Assembly (NCBI GenBank): GCA_023416515.1 | Contig: JAEZHP010000061.1 | Coordinates: 1-10,550 of the forward strand | Length of the DNA: 10,550 nucleotides | DNA from: Pseudomonadota bacterium | Lineage (GTDB): Bacteria > Pseudomonadota > Alphaproteobacteria > Sphingomonadales > Sphingomonadaceae | Direction of reading: 5' to 3' | In this document: positions 1 through 6,441 of the stretch, one piece after another | Numbering within the stretch: position 1 is the first letter of the stretch | How the letters are laid out: every line of letters begins with the position of its first letter | The notes under the pieces: generated by a model | What the model saw: the letters and a program-made list of their open reading frames with translations, nothing else | Told to the model about the DNA's origin: nothing | Database searches by the model: none | Made by a program: the position numbers and the translations under genes

Positions 1-674
1 CGGTCGTACGCGCCGCGACGCCGGTCGCGGATGTGTCGACGCCGGCTGCGGCGCCCGAGCCCGCCGCTGCGCCTGTGGATTCACCGGTCCCTCCGCCGAT
101 CCCGGTCCAGCAGGCCGCACCGGCGCAGGCCGAGGCTTCGGCCGCCGACGACATGCTCCCGATCGCGGGCGCCGCAGGTGTCGGCGTGCTCGCCCTGGTC
201 GGCGGCGCCGTCGCCCTGAACCGGCGCCGCAGGCGTCATGACGAGGTCGCGTACGAACCCGACACGGTGGAGAGCGATCATGTGGCGGCCGTCGAGCCTG
301 AGCCGGCTGCGGTGATGCCGCTTGCGGCGCGCACTGCGCCCGCGCCCACCGCTCTGCCGGCCAGCCACGATCTTTCGCGCTTCGGACGCCACACCCAGGC
401 GGCCTATCGCGGACCGACTCCCGACAACCCGTCCCTGTCGCTCAAGCGCCGCCTCAAGCGCGCCTCGTTCCTCGACGGGCGCGAGCGGACGGCCCACGGC
501 GGCTCCGTCTCCATGCCTGATCCGATGCCCAAGTCCGCGGCGACTGGCGGCGCGGTGACCACCAAGGTGGAGCAGGCGCGCGCAGCCAGCGCGCCCAGCT
601 TCGCGCCCAAGCGCACGACACGGCCGGCTTCGCAGCCGCTGTTCGGCTTCGGCCAGCCAGCCTTCCAGAGCTAA
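1..674 (+). CDS. Ala/Pro-rich single-pass membrane protein, C-terminal part (5' end outside window)
   Basis: The reading frame is open from base 3 to the TAA at 672-674, with no need for the internal GTG at 33, so the true start lies upstream of the window. What is visible is a low-complexity Ala/Pro linker (to about base 150), then a hydrophobic Ala/Gly/Val/Leu helix at about 156-222. The helix starts with Leu-Pro-Ile-Ala-Gly and is followed at once by five arginines. By the positive-inside rule the Arg-rich side should be cytoplasmic, so the Ala/Pro part would be periplasmic. After the helix comes a roughly 150-residue polar, probably disordered tail, with a basic stretch near 430-490 (Leu-Lys-Arg-Arg-Leu-Lys-Arg). 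The LPxxG plus helix plus Arg layout resembles a sortase sorting signal, but the long tail after it argues against sortase processing. I recognise no functional domain. An intrinsic terminator follows 26 bases after the stop. Confidence 0.75.
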   Translation, partial: VVRAATPVADVSTPAAAPEPAAAPVDSPVPPPIPVQQAAPAQAEASAADDMLPIAGAAGVGVLALVGGAVALNRRRRRHDEVAYEPDTVESDHVAAVEPEPAAVMPLAARTAPAPTALPASHDLSRFGRHTQAAYRGPTPDNPSLSLKRRLKRASFLDGRERTAHGGSVSMPDPMPKSAATGGAVTTKVEQARAASAPSFAPKRTTRPASQPLFGFGQPAFQS

Positions 675-699
675 CCCCGCGGCAAGGACTGCCGGACGG

Positions 700-729
700 A
701 AGGGCGTCGCCGTTTGGCGGCGCCCTTTT
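700..729 (+). terminator. Intrinsic (Rho-independent) terminator
   Basis: A 12-bp stem (700-711 with 716-727, one T-G wobble) closes a GTTT loop and runs into a short T tract (726-729). It lies 26 bases after the stop of the membrane-protein gene and ahead of the peroxiredoxin gene, separating the two transcription units. Confidence 0.8.
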
Positions 730-782
730 CCGCGCGCTCCTGCCGGTGGTATAGGGCCGTCCGACGCCAGGGGAGACCGACC

Positions 783-1319
783 ATGAAGCGCCTGTTCCAC
801 GCAATGATTGCCGCGCTTCTGCTTGCGCTTGCCGGGCCGGCGACGGCGGCCCTGCCGGTGGGCGCTCAGGCGCCGGACTTCTGGACGGAAGGCTCGGTCG
901 GAGGGCGCCCGTTCCGGCTCCACCTTGCCGAGCAGCTGCGCCGCGGGCCGCTCGTCCTCTATTTCTATCCCCGTGCCTTCACCGAGGGCTGCACGCTCGA
1001 GGCGAGGGCATTTTCGGAAGCGATGGACGATTTCAGAAGGCTCGGGGTCAATGTCGTGGGGGTGTCGGCCGACGATTCCGAGACCCTGCGCCGCTTCTCG
1101 GTCGAGGCGTGTCGGAGCGCCTTCCCGGTCGCGACCGCAACCAGCGCGATGATCGATTCCTACGACGTGCGGCTTCGCGCCGGAGCGCCGATGAGCAACC
1201 GCACGTCCTTCCTGATCGGGCGCGACGGCCTAATCCGCGCTGTGCACAGCGCCGGCGACTGGCACGACCATGTCCCAACCATGCTCGCGGCGGCGCGCGG
1301 ATTGCAGCGCCGCCGCTAG
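783..1319 (+). CDS. Exported PrxQ/BCP-type peroxiredoxin
   Basis: This 178-residue thioredoxin-fold protein should reduce peroxides with its active-site cysteine. The ATG at 783 is chosen because an AGGGGAGA-type ribosome binding site lies just upstream and because it yields a signal peptide: Lys-Arg, a hydrophobic core at residues 8-18, and a likely cleavage after an Ala-X-Ala near 20-23. The active-site segment is at 60-74 (Tyr-Phe-Tyr-Pro...Phe-Thr-Glu-Gly-Cys-Thr-Leu-Glu), giving the peroxidatic Cys70 in the BCP/PrxQ pattern. The position five residues later is not Cys, so the usual CxxxxC resolving partner is absent. Cys110, in the helix before Phe-Pro (114-115), is placed like the resolving cysteine of the alpha-3 PrxQ subtype. 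The Asn-Arg-Thr-Ser-Phe-Leu-Ile segment near 159-165 matches the conserved Arg and strand of the family. It probably acts in the periplasm. It ends four bases short of the convergent lipoprotein gene. Confidence 0.9.
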   Translation: MKRLFHAMIAALLLALAGPATAALPVGAQAPDFWTEGSVGGRPFRLHLAEQLRRGPLVLYFYPRAFTEGCTLEARAFSEAMDDFRRLGVNVVGVSADDSETLRRFSVEACRSAFPVATATSAMIDSYDVRLRAGAPMSNRTSFLIGRDGLIRAVHSAGDWHDHVPTMLAAARGLQRRR

Positions 1320-1323
1320 CCGC

Positions 1324-2217
1324 TCACAGCGGCGCGGCGCAGCCGCGGCGCCGCTCCCCGCCGACGAGGAGATCGACGGCGATCGGGTAGCGGCGGTCGG
1401 ACATTCCGTCCGAGCAGCCTGGCGCGGCGCGGGTGGTGAGCTCGAAGCGCTTGCCGCCGAGCGCGCCGACCCAGGTGCCGCCGGTCGCCGTGCGAGTGTA
1501 GCGGGTCCACACGCGGGTGCCGGCCTGGTCGTCGGGGTGGGAATAAGTGACGCAGCGGCCCTCGATTCGGGCGCCCCAGAAAGGCTCGGTTCCGACCGCC
1601 CGCAGCGGCGCCACCTGAAGGCGCTCGTTGCCCTGAATCAGGCAGGGGCTGACGCCCGCGCTGCTGTCCGGCGCCGGCGCGGCGGGGGTGCCGGTGCAGG
1701 CGGCGATGAAGTTGCGGGCGAGATTGGCGGGCGGGGCCGGATGCGGCCCGCTATTCTGAGCGCCGTAGTTGATCGCGACCGGGCCAGCGATGAGCGCGGC
1801 GAGATTGGCCGGGACCGAGCCGGTGCCGGAGACCCCGCCGCGCTGGCGATCGCCCGCCGTGTCGGCGACCAGAGCCACGACTTCGCCGCCGCTTCCGAAC
1901 GACAACCGCTCCTCGCTTGCGACAGGGTGAAAAGCGGGAACGTTGACGAGAATGCGATTGCCGCGCGCCGGACAGAACAAGCGCAGGCGAGGAGAGCCGG
2001 GCGCCGCCATCAGCGCCAAGGCCGTGCCTTCGCCGCTCGACTGGAGGTCCCACCCGGCGCCGGGTGCGGGCTGGGCCGGAGCCTGGGCGTTGGCCGCGGG
2101 CGGTACGGCATCATTGGCCGACGAGTCGTTCGCGGGTGCCGGCGGCGCATTGTCGGGGCGAGCGCAGGCGCCGAGCAGAAGCAGCGAGGCGGCGGCGATC
2201 GAACCGAGTAAACGCAT
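1324..2217 (-). CDS. COG3650-type lipoprotein of unknown function
   Basis: This encodes a 297-residue predicted lipoprotein. The start at 2217 is preferred over the longer frame because it has a GGAG-type ribosome binding site and opens a lipoprotein signal: Arg2, a hydrophobic run at 3-15, and the lipobox Leu15-Gly-Ala-Cys18. Residues 20-55 are a Pro/Ala/Asn linker, typical behind a lipidated cysteine. The middle part (55-175) is unrecognised. The C-terminal part (205-297) matches, as I recall it, the COG3650 family: Gly-Thr-Glu-Pro-Phe-Trp at 209-214, a Cys at 222, Cys268 followed by Met-Ser-Asp (272-274) and Tyr-Pro (277-278), and a final Gly-Cys-Ala (292-294). The paired cysteines suggest disulphides in the periplasm. 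No biochemical role is established for the domain. It lies 53 bases downstream of the DUF1801 pair on the same strand and may be co-transcribed. Confidence 0.85.
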   Translation of the reverse strand: MRLLGSIAAASLLLLGACARPDNAPPAPANDSSANDAVPPAANAQAPAQPAPGAGWDLQSSGEGTALALMAAPGSPRLRLFCPARGNRILVNVPAFHPVASEERLSFGSGGEVVALVADTAGDRQRGGVSGTGSVPANLAALIAGPVAINYGAQNSGPHPAPPANLARNFIAACTGTPAAPAPDSSAGVSPCLIQGNERLQVAPLRAVGTEPFWGARIEGRCVTYSHPDDQAGTRVWTRYTRTATGGTWVGALGGKRFELTTRAAPGCSDGMSDRRYPIAVDLLVGGERRRGCAAPL

Positions 2218-2270
2218 AACGGTCTCCGTCGTTGAAAGGAGGGGCGGGCCGTTCGGCCTCCGCTGAAGGA

Positions 2271-2690
2271 TCAACTCGGGCGGGCGGTGGAGGTTGCCCC
2301 GCGGCCGGCCGACCGTTCCCGGTTCAGCGCCACGGCGGAGCGGACCAGCGCCTTGAAGGCGCCCTCGTCGATCGCATCGCCCTCGCTTATGTCGATGGCG
2401 CGGCGGGTACCGGCGGCGAGACTGGCGTTGAACAGGCCGGCGGGATCGGGAAGCGCGGCGCCGTTGGCGAAGGTGAGCTTGACGTAGCTCTTGTAGGTCT
2501 CGCCGGTGCAGATGATGCCGTCATGCTCCCATACCGGCACGCCGGACGGGTTGGTCGGCTTTCGCCACTTCACCGCCTCGACGACCTCTGGGTCCGCCTC
2601 GAGGATAAGGGCGCGGATCCGCGCGAGAATGGCGCCGCGCCAGTCGCCAAGCTCCGCGATCTTGGAGTCTATGAGGGCGGCTGCGCTCAC
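2271..2690 (-). CDS. DUF1801 domain protein (second of a tandem pair)
   Basis: This 139-residue cytosolic protein has the DUF1801 pattern: an N-terminal helix pair with Trp17-Arg18, the Glu-Ala-Val-Lys-Trp core at 38-42, the Tyr-Val-Lys-Leu-Thr-Phe strand at 69-74, and Leu-Pro-Asp-Pro at 80-83. It then has a helical C-terminus with acidic Asp/Glu residues. The family has a frataxin-like fold. A Bacillus subtilis member (YdhG/Fra) has been linked to intracellular iron handling, but most members are uncharacterised, so iron binding here is only a possibility. The start is GTG at 2690, whose last two bases lie in the TGA of the preceding gene, implying translational coupling. The two proteins are clearly related but diverged, so this is an old duplication or a paired system rather than a recent copy. 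The last 15 residues are Arg/Ala/Thr/Ser-rich and probably disordered. Confidence 0.85.
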   Translation of the reverse strand: MSAAALIDSKIAELGDWRGAILARIRALILEADPEVVEAVKWRKPTNPSGVPVWEHDGIICTGETYKSYVKLTFANGAALPDPAGLFNASLAAGTRRAIDISEGDAIDEGAFKALVRSAVALNRERSAGRGATSTARPS

Positions 2691-3115
2691 ATCTTCTCTC
2701 CCGGCAGCTTGCTTGCCTGGCGGACCCAGTCGGCGAACTGCCCCTCATCGAGCGCGCCTTCGCGGATGTCGAGATAACGAACTTCCGGGTGCTTGGATTT
2801 GCCGGCCGGGACGGGATCGAGGGAGGTGCCGCGGAAGAAGGTGACTTTGACGTATTTCGTGAAGACGTGGAAGCTGAGGAACCAGCCCTCGACAGCCGGT
2901 GCGCCATAGAAAGGCGAGTTCCATTTGACCGCCTTTCGAACGCCTGGAACGGTCGCGGCGATGATCGAGTCGAGACGGCGGCCGACCTCGCTCTTCCAGC
3001 CTGGCATTGCGGCGATATAGGCCTGCACGGGGCCGTCGCCCTCACCCTTCGCGATCTGCGGATTGCCCCCGGCGAGGAGGCGCGGCCCGGCGGATGTGGA
3101 CGTTTTGTCAGTCAT
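2687..3115 (-). CDS. DUF1801 domain protein (first of a tandem pair)
   Basis: This 142-residue protein carries the same family core as its downstream neighbour: Trp40 in the helical N-terminus, Lys-Ala-Val-Lys-Trp at 61-65 followed by a Ser-Pro-Phe-Tyr-Gly turn, and Lys-Tyr-Val-Lys-Val-Thr-Phe-Phe at 87-94. A Gly-Thr-Ser-Leu-Asp-Pro segment follows (96-101), then Arg-Tyr-Leu-Asp-Ile and an acidic helix. DUF1801 has a frataxin-like fold and no settled general function. The frame stays open upstream to an ATG at 3205, but the extra 30 residues are Arg/Pro/Ser-rich and do not resemble the family. I therefore take the ATG at 3115, although its ribosome binding site is weak. The stop overlaps the GTG start of the next gene. 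This gene heads the group, and the roughly 125 bases before it (3116-3240) hold no visible gene. Confidence 0.82.
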   Translation of the reverse strand: MTDKTSTSAGPRLLAGGNPQIAKGEGDGPVQAYIAAMPGWKSEVGRRLDSIIAATVPGVRKAVKWNSPFYGAPAVEGWFLSFHVFTKYVKVTFFRGTSLDPVPAGKSKHPEVRYLDIREGALDEGQFADWVRQASKLPGEKM

Positions 3116-3240
3116 GCTTCCGAGCCGGGATCTCCGATGGATTGGCCGGCCGTCGCCATCCGACGATGTCGGGATCGGACCGGCGGACGGGCGCCCCGTC
3201 CTCATGATCCAAGCCAGACCTCGTCAGCGCAAGACCCGTC

Positions 3241-4146
3241 TCACTCGCTCGGCGGATTCTGGATCGTCTCCCGGACGGTTTCCGCGATCATTGAGCGGGT
3301 GGCCCCGGCATAATAATTGCGCGGAGACGTATAAAGGCCGCGAAGGAAGCCAAGGTCCCATTCAGTCAGCGTGATGGGGATTGCGGTTCCCATCGGCGCC
3401 TCGATGACTCCGAGGATGCTCGGGGCGCCGGTCTGGGGAAGCCGCGACGGGTCGGTTGAGGCGAACAGGCGCATCGCGGCGTAATCCGCCAGCTGAGTCG
3501 TCGTCAGGCCGTCGAGAGCGCCGGCCTCGACCACCAGAACGGCGCCCGAAAAGACGGGACGGACCGGGGCGGAGAGGCGCGAGGAGGCCTCCATCGTGCG
3601 GTTCGTCCACTGGCCGAGGCTTTCGTCGATATAAATCTCGGTGCCGCGGGCGCTCCGCGGAATGCCGGCGAGATGCCAAGCGGTGGTGGGCCCCGGCTGG
3701 GCCAGCAGGCGCCGAACCTGACTCAAGGTTCGATCGGCGAAATAGGCCGGGTGCGCGCGCCGCAGGCCGTTCATGAAGGCGCGCTTGTCCCGCGTCACCA
3801 CCAACAGGACGTTGATGTAGCAATCCGGTTCGTCGACATTCATCTCGGCGGCCTGCGCGACCTGGCGCATGCGCGACACCACCGCCTCGCGCAGCGGCGG
3901 CGAGAGGCCGACCGCGCCCGGGCAGACCCGGTCCTCGAAGCGGCTGATCTGGCCGCGCGCGGGCGCCGGGGTCAGCGCACCGACGAACTCGTTGATCGCG
4001 CGGCGGGTGTCGCGCTCGTTCTGGCCGGTGACGATGATCTGGTTCGACTCGGCAGGCGGCGGAGCCGGCGGCTGCTGAGCGGCGGCGAGGCCTGGGATCG
4101 CCAAGGCAGTTCCGGCAATGGACAGACGGGCGAGACGAGACAGCAT
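3241..4146 (-). CDS. Secreted protein of unknown function
   Basis: This is a 301-residue protein. The start at 4146 has a strong GGGAGGT ribosome binding site about six bases upstream, and the longer frame to 4185 has no support. Residues 1-23 form a signal peptide (Arg4/Arg7, hydrophobic 9-20, Ala-Ala-Ala before Gln24), so it should be exported to the periplasm. A Pro/Ala linker (25-33) leads to Ile-Ile-Val-Thr-Gly at 37-41, a short segment common just after the signal peptide of many sphingomonad secreted proteins and TonB-dependent receptors. There is no receptor barrel here. The rest is a mixed alpha/beta domain with Cys75 and Cys109, which could pair. I see no membrane segment beyond the signal peptide and no catalytic motif I can name. 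It is transcribed toward the DUF1801 genes with a 125-base gap, so shared transcription is possible but unproven. Confidence 0.75.
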   Translation of the reverse strand: MLSRLARLSIAGTALAIPGLAAAQQPPAPPPAESNQIIVTGQNERDTRRAINEFVGALTPAPARGQISRFEDRVCPGAVGLSPPLREAVVSRMRQVAQAAEMNVDEPDCYINVLLVVTRDKRAFMNGLRRAHPAYFADRTLSQVRRLLAQPGPTTAWHLAGIPRSARGTEIYIDESLGQWTNRTMEASSRLSAPVRPVFSGAVLVVEAGALDGLTTTQLADYAAMRLFASTDPSRLPQTGAPSILGVIEAPMGTAIPITLTEWDLGFLRGLYTSPRNYYAGATRSMIAETVRETIQNPPSE

Positions 4147-4174
4147 GACCGACCTCCCTGTTGACTCACATGCA

Positions 4175-4189
4175 TGACATGTCACGTGA
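4175..4189. promoter_or_regulatory. Overlapping palindromes upstream of the secreted-protein gene
   Basis: A perfect 10-bp palindrome (4175-4184, TGACATGTCA) overlaps a perfect 8-bp palindrome (4182-4189, TCACGTGA). They lie 29-43 bases upstream of the start at 4146, between two divergent genes. This is where an operator could sit, but no regulator is identified and short palindromes can arise by chance. Confidence 0.3.
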
Positions 4190-4305
4190 GGAAGCGACAG
4201 ATTATTTCACCGAGATGAACGTAGAAGTAACGGCGCCCGGCCGGACTGACACAGTTCATGGTTGAAGGCCCCGCGCGCAAGACGGCATCTAGTGGGAAGA
4301 GTGAA

Positions 4306-4656
4306 GTGGCCAAGCATCGTATCTACACGATGAAAGTAGCGGGGGTTTATCCCCACTATGTCGCCAAGGCGGAAAAGAAGGGGCGGACCAAAGCGGAGGT
4401 CGACGAGATCATTCGCTGGCTGACCGGCTATTCGCAGGCCGAGCTGGAGACTCGGCTCGACTCGGGAGCCGACTTCGAGACCTTCTTCGCCGAGGCGCCG
4501 CGGCCGAATCCGGCGCGGGCGGCGATCACCGGGACCATCTGCGGGGTTCGGATCGAGGCGATCGAAGACCCGCTGATGCGCGAGGTTCGCTATCTCGACA
4601 AGCTGATCGACGAGCTCGCCAAGGGCCGGCCGATGGACAAGATCCTCCGCGCCTAG
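4306..4656 (+). CDS. DUF2200 family protein
   Basis: This 116-residue cytosolic protein is recognised by family landmarks along its whole length: Lys-His-Arg-Ile-Tyr at 3-7, Val-Tyr-Pro-His-Tyr at 14-18, Lys-Gly-Arg-Thr at 25-28, Arg-Trp-Leu-Thr-Gly-Tyr at 37-42, Phe-Phe-Ala-Glu-Ala-Pro at 60-65, Ile-Cys-Gly-Val-Arg at 78-82, and Arg-Tyr-Leu-Asp-Lys-Leu at 95-100. The family has no established function. The GTG start at 4306 is chosen over the ATG at 4258 because family members begin with Met-X-Lys-His-Arg and because GGGAAGA lies five bases upstream. The 16 extra residues from 4258 do not fit the family. Its TAG overlaps the TAG of the convergent CsaA-like gene inside one CTAG. Confidence 0.9.
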   Translation: MAKHRIYTMKVAGVYPHYVAKAEKKGRTKAEVDEIIRWLTGYSQAELETRLDSGADFETFFAEAPRPNPARAAITGTICGVRIEAIEDPLMREVRYLDKLIDELAKGRPMDKILRA

Positions 4657-5024
4657 AACAGGCGTCCGCCGTTGGGCACGGCATGCGACGGCTGGACGAG
4701 GACGACCTTGCCGTCGGAGTCCGGGAAGCCGAGCGTTAGCACTTCCGAGCGCATCGGGCCGATCTGGCGCGGCGGGAAGTTGACGACCGCGGCGACCTGG
4801 CGGCCGGGCAGGTCCTCGAGGCGGTAATGTTCGGTGATCTGCGCGGACGAGCGCTTGCGGCCGATGGCGGGGCCGAAATCGATCTCGAGGATGTAGGCGG
4901 GCTTGCGCGCCTCCGGGAAGGGATGCGCGGCGACGATGGTGCCGACACGGACGTCGACGGCGAGGAACTGGTCGAAGGCGATCTCGGGCGCGGCCGGCGA
5001 GGCGGGATCGTGGGTCATGTGCAT
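4653..5024 (-). CDS. csaA: CsaA-like tRNA-binding (EMAP/Trbp111 fold) protein
   Basis: This is a 123-residue protein with a single OB-fold tRNA-binding domain of the CsaA/Trbp111 type. Landmarks are Phe-Asp-X-Phe with Val-Asp-Val-Arg-Val-Gly-Thr-Ile (17-30), Ala-Arg-Lys-Pro-Ala-Tyr-X-Leu-X-Ile-Asp-Phe-Gly (39-51), Lys-Arg-Ser-Ser-Ala-Gln-Ile-Thr (57-64), and Val-Val-Asn-Phe-Pro-Pro-Arg-Gln-Ile-Gly-Pro (80-90). The end matches the family's Leu-Val-Gln-Pro...Val-Pro-Asn-Gly pattern. CsaA of other bacteria was described as a dimeric, export-related chaperone-like protein. The fold binds tRNA in relatives, so its cellular job here is inferred. The length is close to the usual 110 residues. ATG 5024 or ATG 5018 could be the start, and neither has a strong ribosome binding site. 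The 160 bases between it and the divergent small gene at 5186 must hold both promoters. Confidence 0.9.
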   Translation of the reverse strand: MHMTHDPASPAAPEIAFDQFLAVDVRVGTIVAAHPFPEARKPAYILEIDFGPAIGRKRSSAQITEHYRLEDLPGRQVAAVVNFPPRQIGPMRSEVLTLGFPDSDGKVVLVQPSHAVPNGGRLF

Positions 5025-5185
5025 GGGTGGGCTCTAGCAGGTGTCGAGGCGGGAATGGCACCGATGATCGCACCGGCCATCGCCGAACGCCTGCGGCCCA
5101 TCAGAACGGCCTCGCCTTTGCGATAGGAGTCGGCGGCGGAGAGGCCTAGACAGGCGGCAGGCAGAACTCGGCGAAGGAGACGGTC

Positions 5186-5302
5186 ATGGCCAAGGGTCAG
5201 CAGAAGTCGAACAAGGAAATCCGCAAGCCGAAGAAAGAGAAGCCGAAAAGCAACGCGGCGGCGCCTTCGCGAGGGGCGGTGAGCGACATCAAGAACCGCT
5301 GA
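5186..5302 (+). CDS. Small Lys-rich conserved protein (38 aa)
   Basis: This short gene begins with Met-Ala-Lys-Gly-Gln-Gln-Lys-Ser-Asn-Lys-Glu. It continues with a Lys/Pro-rich stretch (Arg-Lys-Pro-Lys-Lys-Glu-Lys-Pro-Lys), an Ala-rich middle and a Ser-Asp-Ile-Lys-Asn-Arg end before TGA. It has a textbook ribosome binding site (AAGGAGA at 5174-5180) five bases before the ATG. The N-terminal pattern Met-Ala-Lys-Gly-Gln-X-X-X-Asn-Lys-Glu-X-X-Lys-Pro-Lys-Lys resembles small basic proteins I recall from many proteobacteria that have no assigned function. The protein is very basic and probably disordered, so nucleic-acid or ribosome contact is a guess. It is divergent from the csaA-like gene and 132 bases upstream of the PPOX-fold gene. 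Confidence 0.75.
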   Translation: MAKGQQKSNKEIRKPKKEKPKSNAAAPSRGAVSDIKNR

Positions 5303-5434
5303 GGCCGCGAAGCCCGGCGAGGGCGGGGCGCAAGGCGTCGAGGCGTCGGCGGCGCAGGTCAAGCGCTGCTCCCGTGAACCCGGGCGTTGCGGCGCGCGTT
5401 CCCACCTGGTCACCCAAACCAGCGGAGCGCTCCC

Positions 5435-5896
5435 ATGGCCGAGAAGAATATCGCCGACCTCGCCGAGAAGATGAAGGACATCGACTTCGCGGTGCTTTCC
5501 ACCCGCACCGAGAACGGCGCGATCTCGGCCCGGCCGATGAGCAACAACCGCGAGGTCGAGTTCGACGGCGACGCCTATTTCTTCACCTGCGACGACACCC
5601 GGACCGTCGCCGACATCGAGCGCGACCCGAAGATCGGCCTCGCCTACCAGTCCAAGTCGGGAATGCTGGGCATGCGGCCCTTCTTCCTCACCGTCGAGGG
5701 CCGAGCCGAGCTGATCCGGGACAAGGCCAGCTTCGCCGAACATTGGACCAAGGACCTCGAGATGTGGTTCAAGCAGGGCATCGACACGCCGGGCCTGGTG
5801 CTGATCAAGGTCGTGGCCGAGCGGGTGCATTATTGGGACGGCTATGACGAGGGCGAGATCAAGGTGAGCGGCGGGCGCGAGGTGGCCGGCGCCTGA
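5435..5896 (+). CDS. General stress protein, pyridoxamine 5'-phosphate oxidase-like (COG3871 type)
   Basis: This 153-residue cytosolic protein has the split-barrel flavin-binding fold. Visible landmarks are the N-terminal helix with Lys-Met-Lys-Asp-Ile-Asp-Phe-Ala-Val-Leu-Ser-Thr (12-23), the Ser-Ala-Arg-Pro-Met strand (31-35), Tyr-Phe-Phe-Thr at 48-51, a Lys66-Ile-Gly-Leu-Ala-Tyr strand, the Thr-Val-Glu-Gly-Arg-Ala segment at 86-91, and a C-terminal Tyr-Trp-Asp-Gly at 133-136. These are the usual positions for FMN phosphate contacts and the dimer interface in general stress protein 26-like members. True pyridoxamine oxidase is longer, so PLP synthesis is unlikely. Members bind FMN, and the substrate here is unknown. 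The ATG at 5435 has GGAG about eight bases upstream. The extra N-terminal residues of longer frames look like noise. Confidence 0.9.
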   Translation: MAEKNIADLAEKMKDIDFAVLSTRTENGAISARPMSNNREVEFDGDAYFFTCDDTRTVADIERDPKIGLAYQSKSGMLGMRPFFLTVEGRAELIRDKASFAEHWTKDLEMWFKQGIDTPGLVLIKVVAERVHYWDGYDEGEIKVSGGREVAGA

Positions 5897-5942
5897 CGGC
5901 CCGGCGAAAGAGCTGCGAAGTTCATTCCACGGCCCGAATTTT

Positions 5943-6374
5943 TCACCTGTGACCTTTCGCTCTCCCGCCCCCGCGGGGGAGCGGGGCCGATTGCCGGTAC
6001 AGGCTCAAAAAAGCTTGATTGTCAGCGCCATGGCGGGTGGCGACGTGCTTTCCGGAGCGCATCACCGGCTTCAACGTGCCGTAGAAGGCGCGGTGGCGGA
6101 GCAGCGAATCCGTGACCTTCGGGACTGGCTTGGCGCCGGCGAACAGCGAGTCCCAGGCGGCGGCGAAACTCGCGGCGCCCGGCTTGGAGCGGAGGCGATA
6201 GGCGCTCTCGCGGGTCATCCCGACATGGCGGGTGGCGGCGGTCACCGACCCGGTCTCGGCGAGGCGGCCGAGGAAGTCGGCCTGGCGCATCGGGGTCCAG
6301 CCATCATTGCGGAAGCGAAGCGGCACCGGGGTGAAGGCCGGCACTCGGCGGCGGGGCGTGGGCGAGTCGCTCAT
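5943..6374 (-). CDS. Helix-turn-helix protein, sphingomonad 'DGWT' type
   Basis: This encodes a 143-residue protein. After a short basic N-terminus comes Asp-Gly-Trp-Thr-Pro (24-28), then a helical unit at 29-62: Arg-Gln-X-X-Phe-Leu-X-X-Leu-Ala-Glu-Thr-Gly-Ser-Val, Ala-Ala-Thr-Arg, and Val-Gly-Met-Thr-Arg-Glu-Ser-Ala-Tyr-Arg-Leu-Arg. This is the two-helix layout of small terminase-like or resolvase-like HTH units. Phe-Ala-Ala-Ala-Trp-Asp at 70-75 follows. The C-terminal third is basic and carries no catalytic motif I know. DNA binding is inferred from the HTH. The start at 6374 keeps the Met-Ser-Asp-Ser opening shared with the truncated paralogue at 7232, but a ribosome binding site is not obvious. 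The last codons contain a 12-bp perfect GC palindrome (5968-5979). Confidence 0.7.
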   Translation of the reverse strand: MSDSPTPRRRVPAFTPVPLRFRNDGWTPMRQADFLGRLAETGSVTAATRHVGMTRESAYRLRSKPGAASFAAAWDSLFAGAKPVPKVTDSLLRHRAFYGTLKPVMRSGKHVATRHGADNQAFLSLYRQSAPLPRGGGRAKGHR

Positions 6375-6441
6375 CCGGAAGTTTAGAACATAAAGGGTAC
6401 GCTGTAGGAAAGTTATTTTTCGCGGCCGGCGAGCACCCTCC

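Noticed and set aside
81..923. 280-codon minus-strand frame over the first gene and the start of the peroxiredoxin gene
   Set aside because: The composition is Arg/Gly-rich antisense noise and it would cross the terminator at 700-729.
1270..2211. Long open frame on the plus strand opposite the lipoprotein gene
   Set aside because: Arg/Ala/Gly-rich translation without domains, antisense to a gene with a good ribosome binding site, lipobox and family motifs. It is a GC-rich shadow.
5015..5830. 271-codon minus-strand frame opposite the small Lys-rich gene and the PPOX-fold gene
   Set aside because: It overlaps two better supported genes and has no recognisable domain, signal or ribosome binding site.
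5968..5979. Perfect 12-bp palindrome CCCCCGCGGGGG as a terminator
   Set aside because: It lies inside the 3' end of the HTH gene and no U tract follows on either strand. Such palindromes are common in GC-rich DNA.
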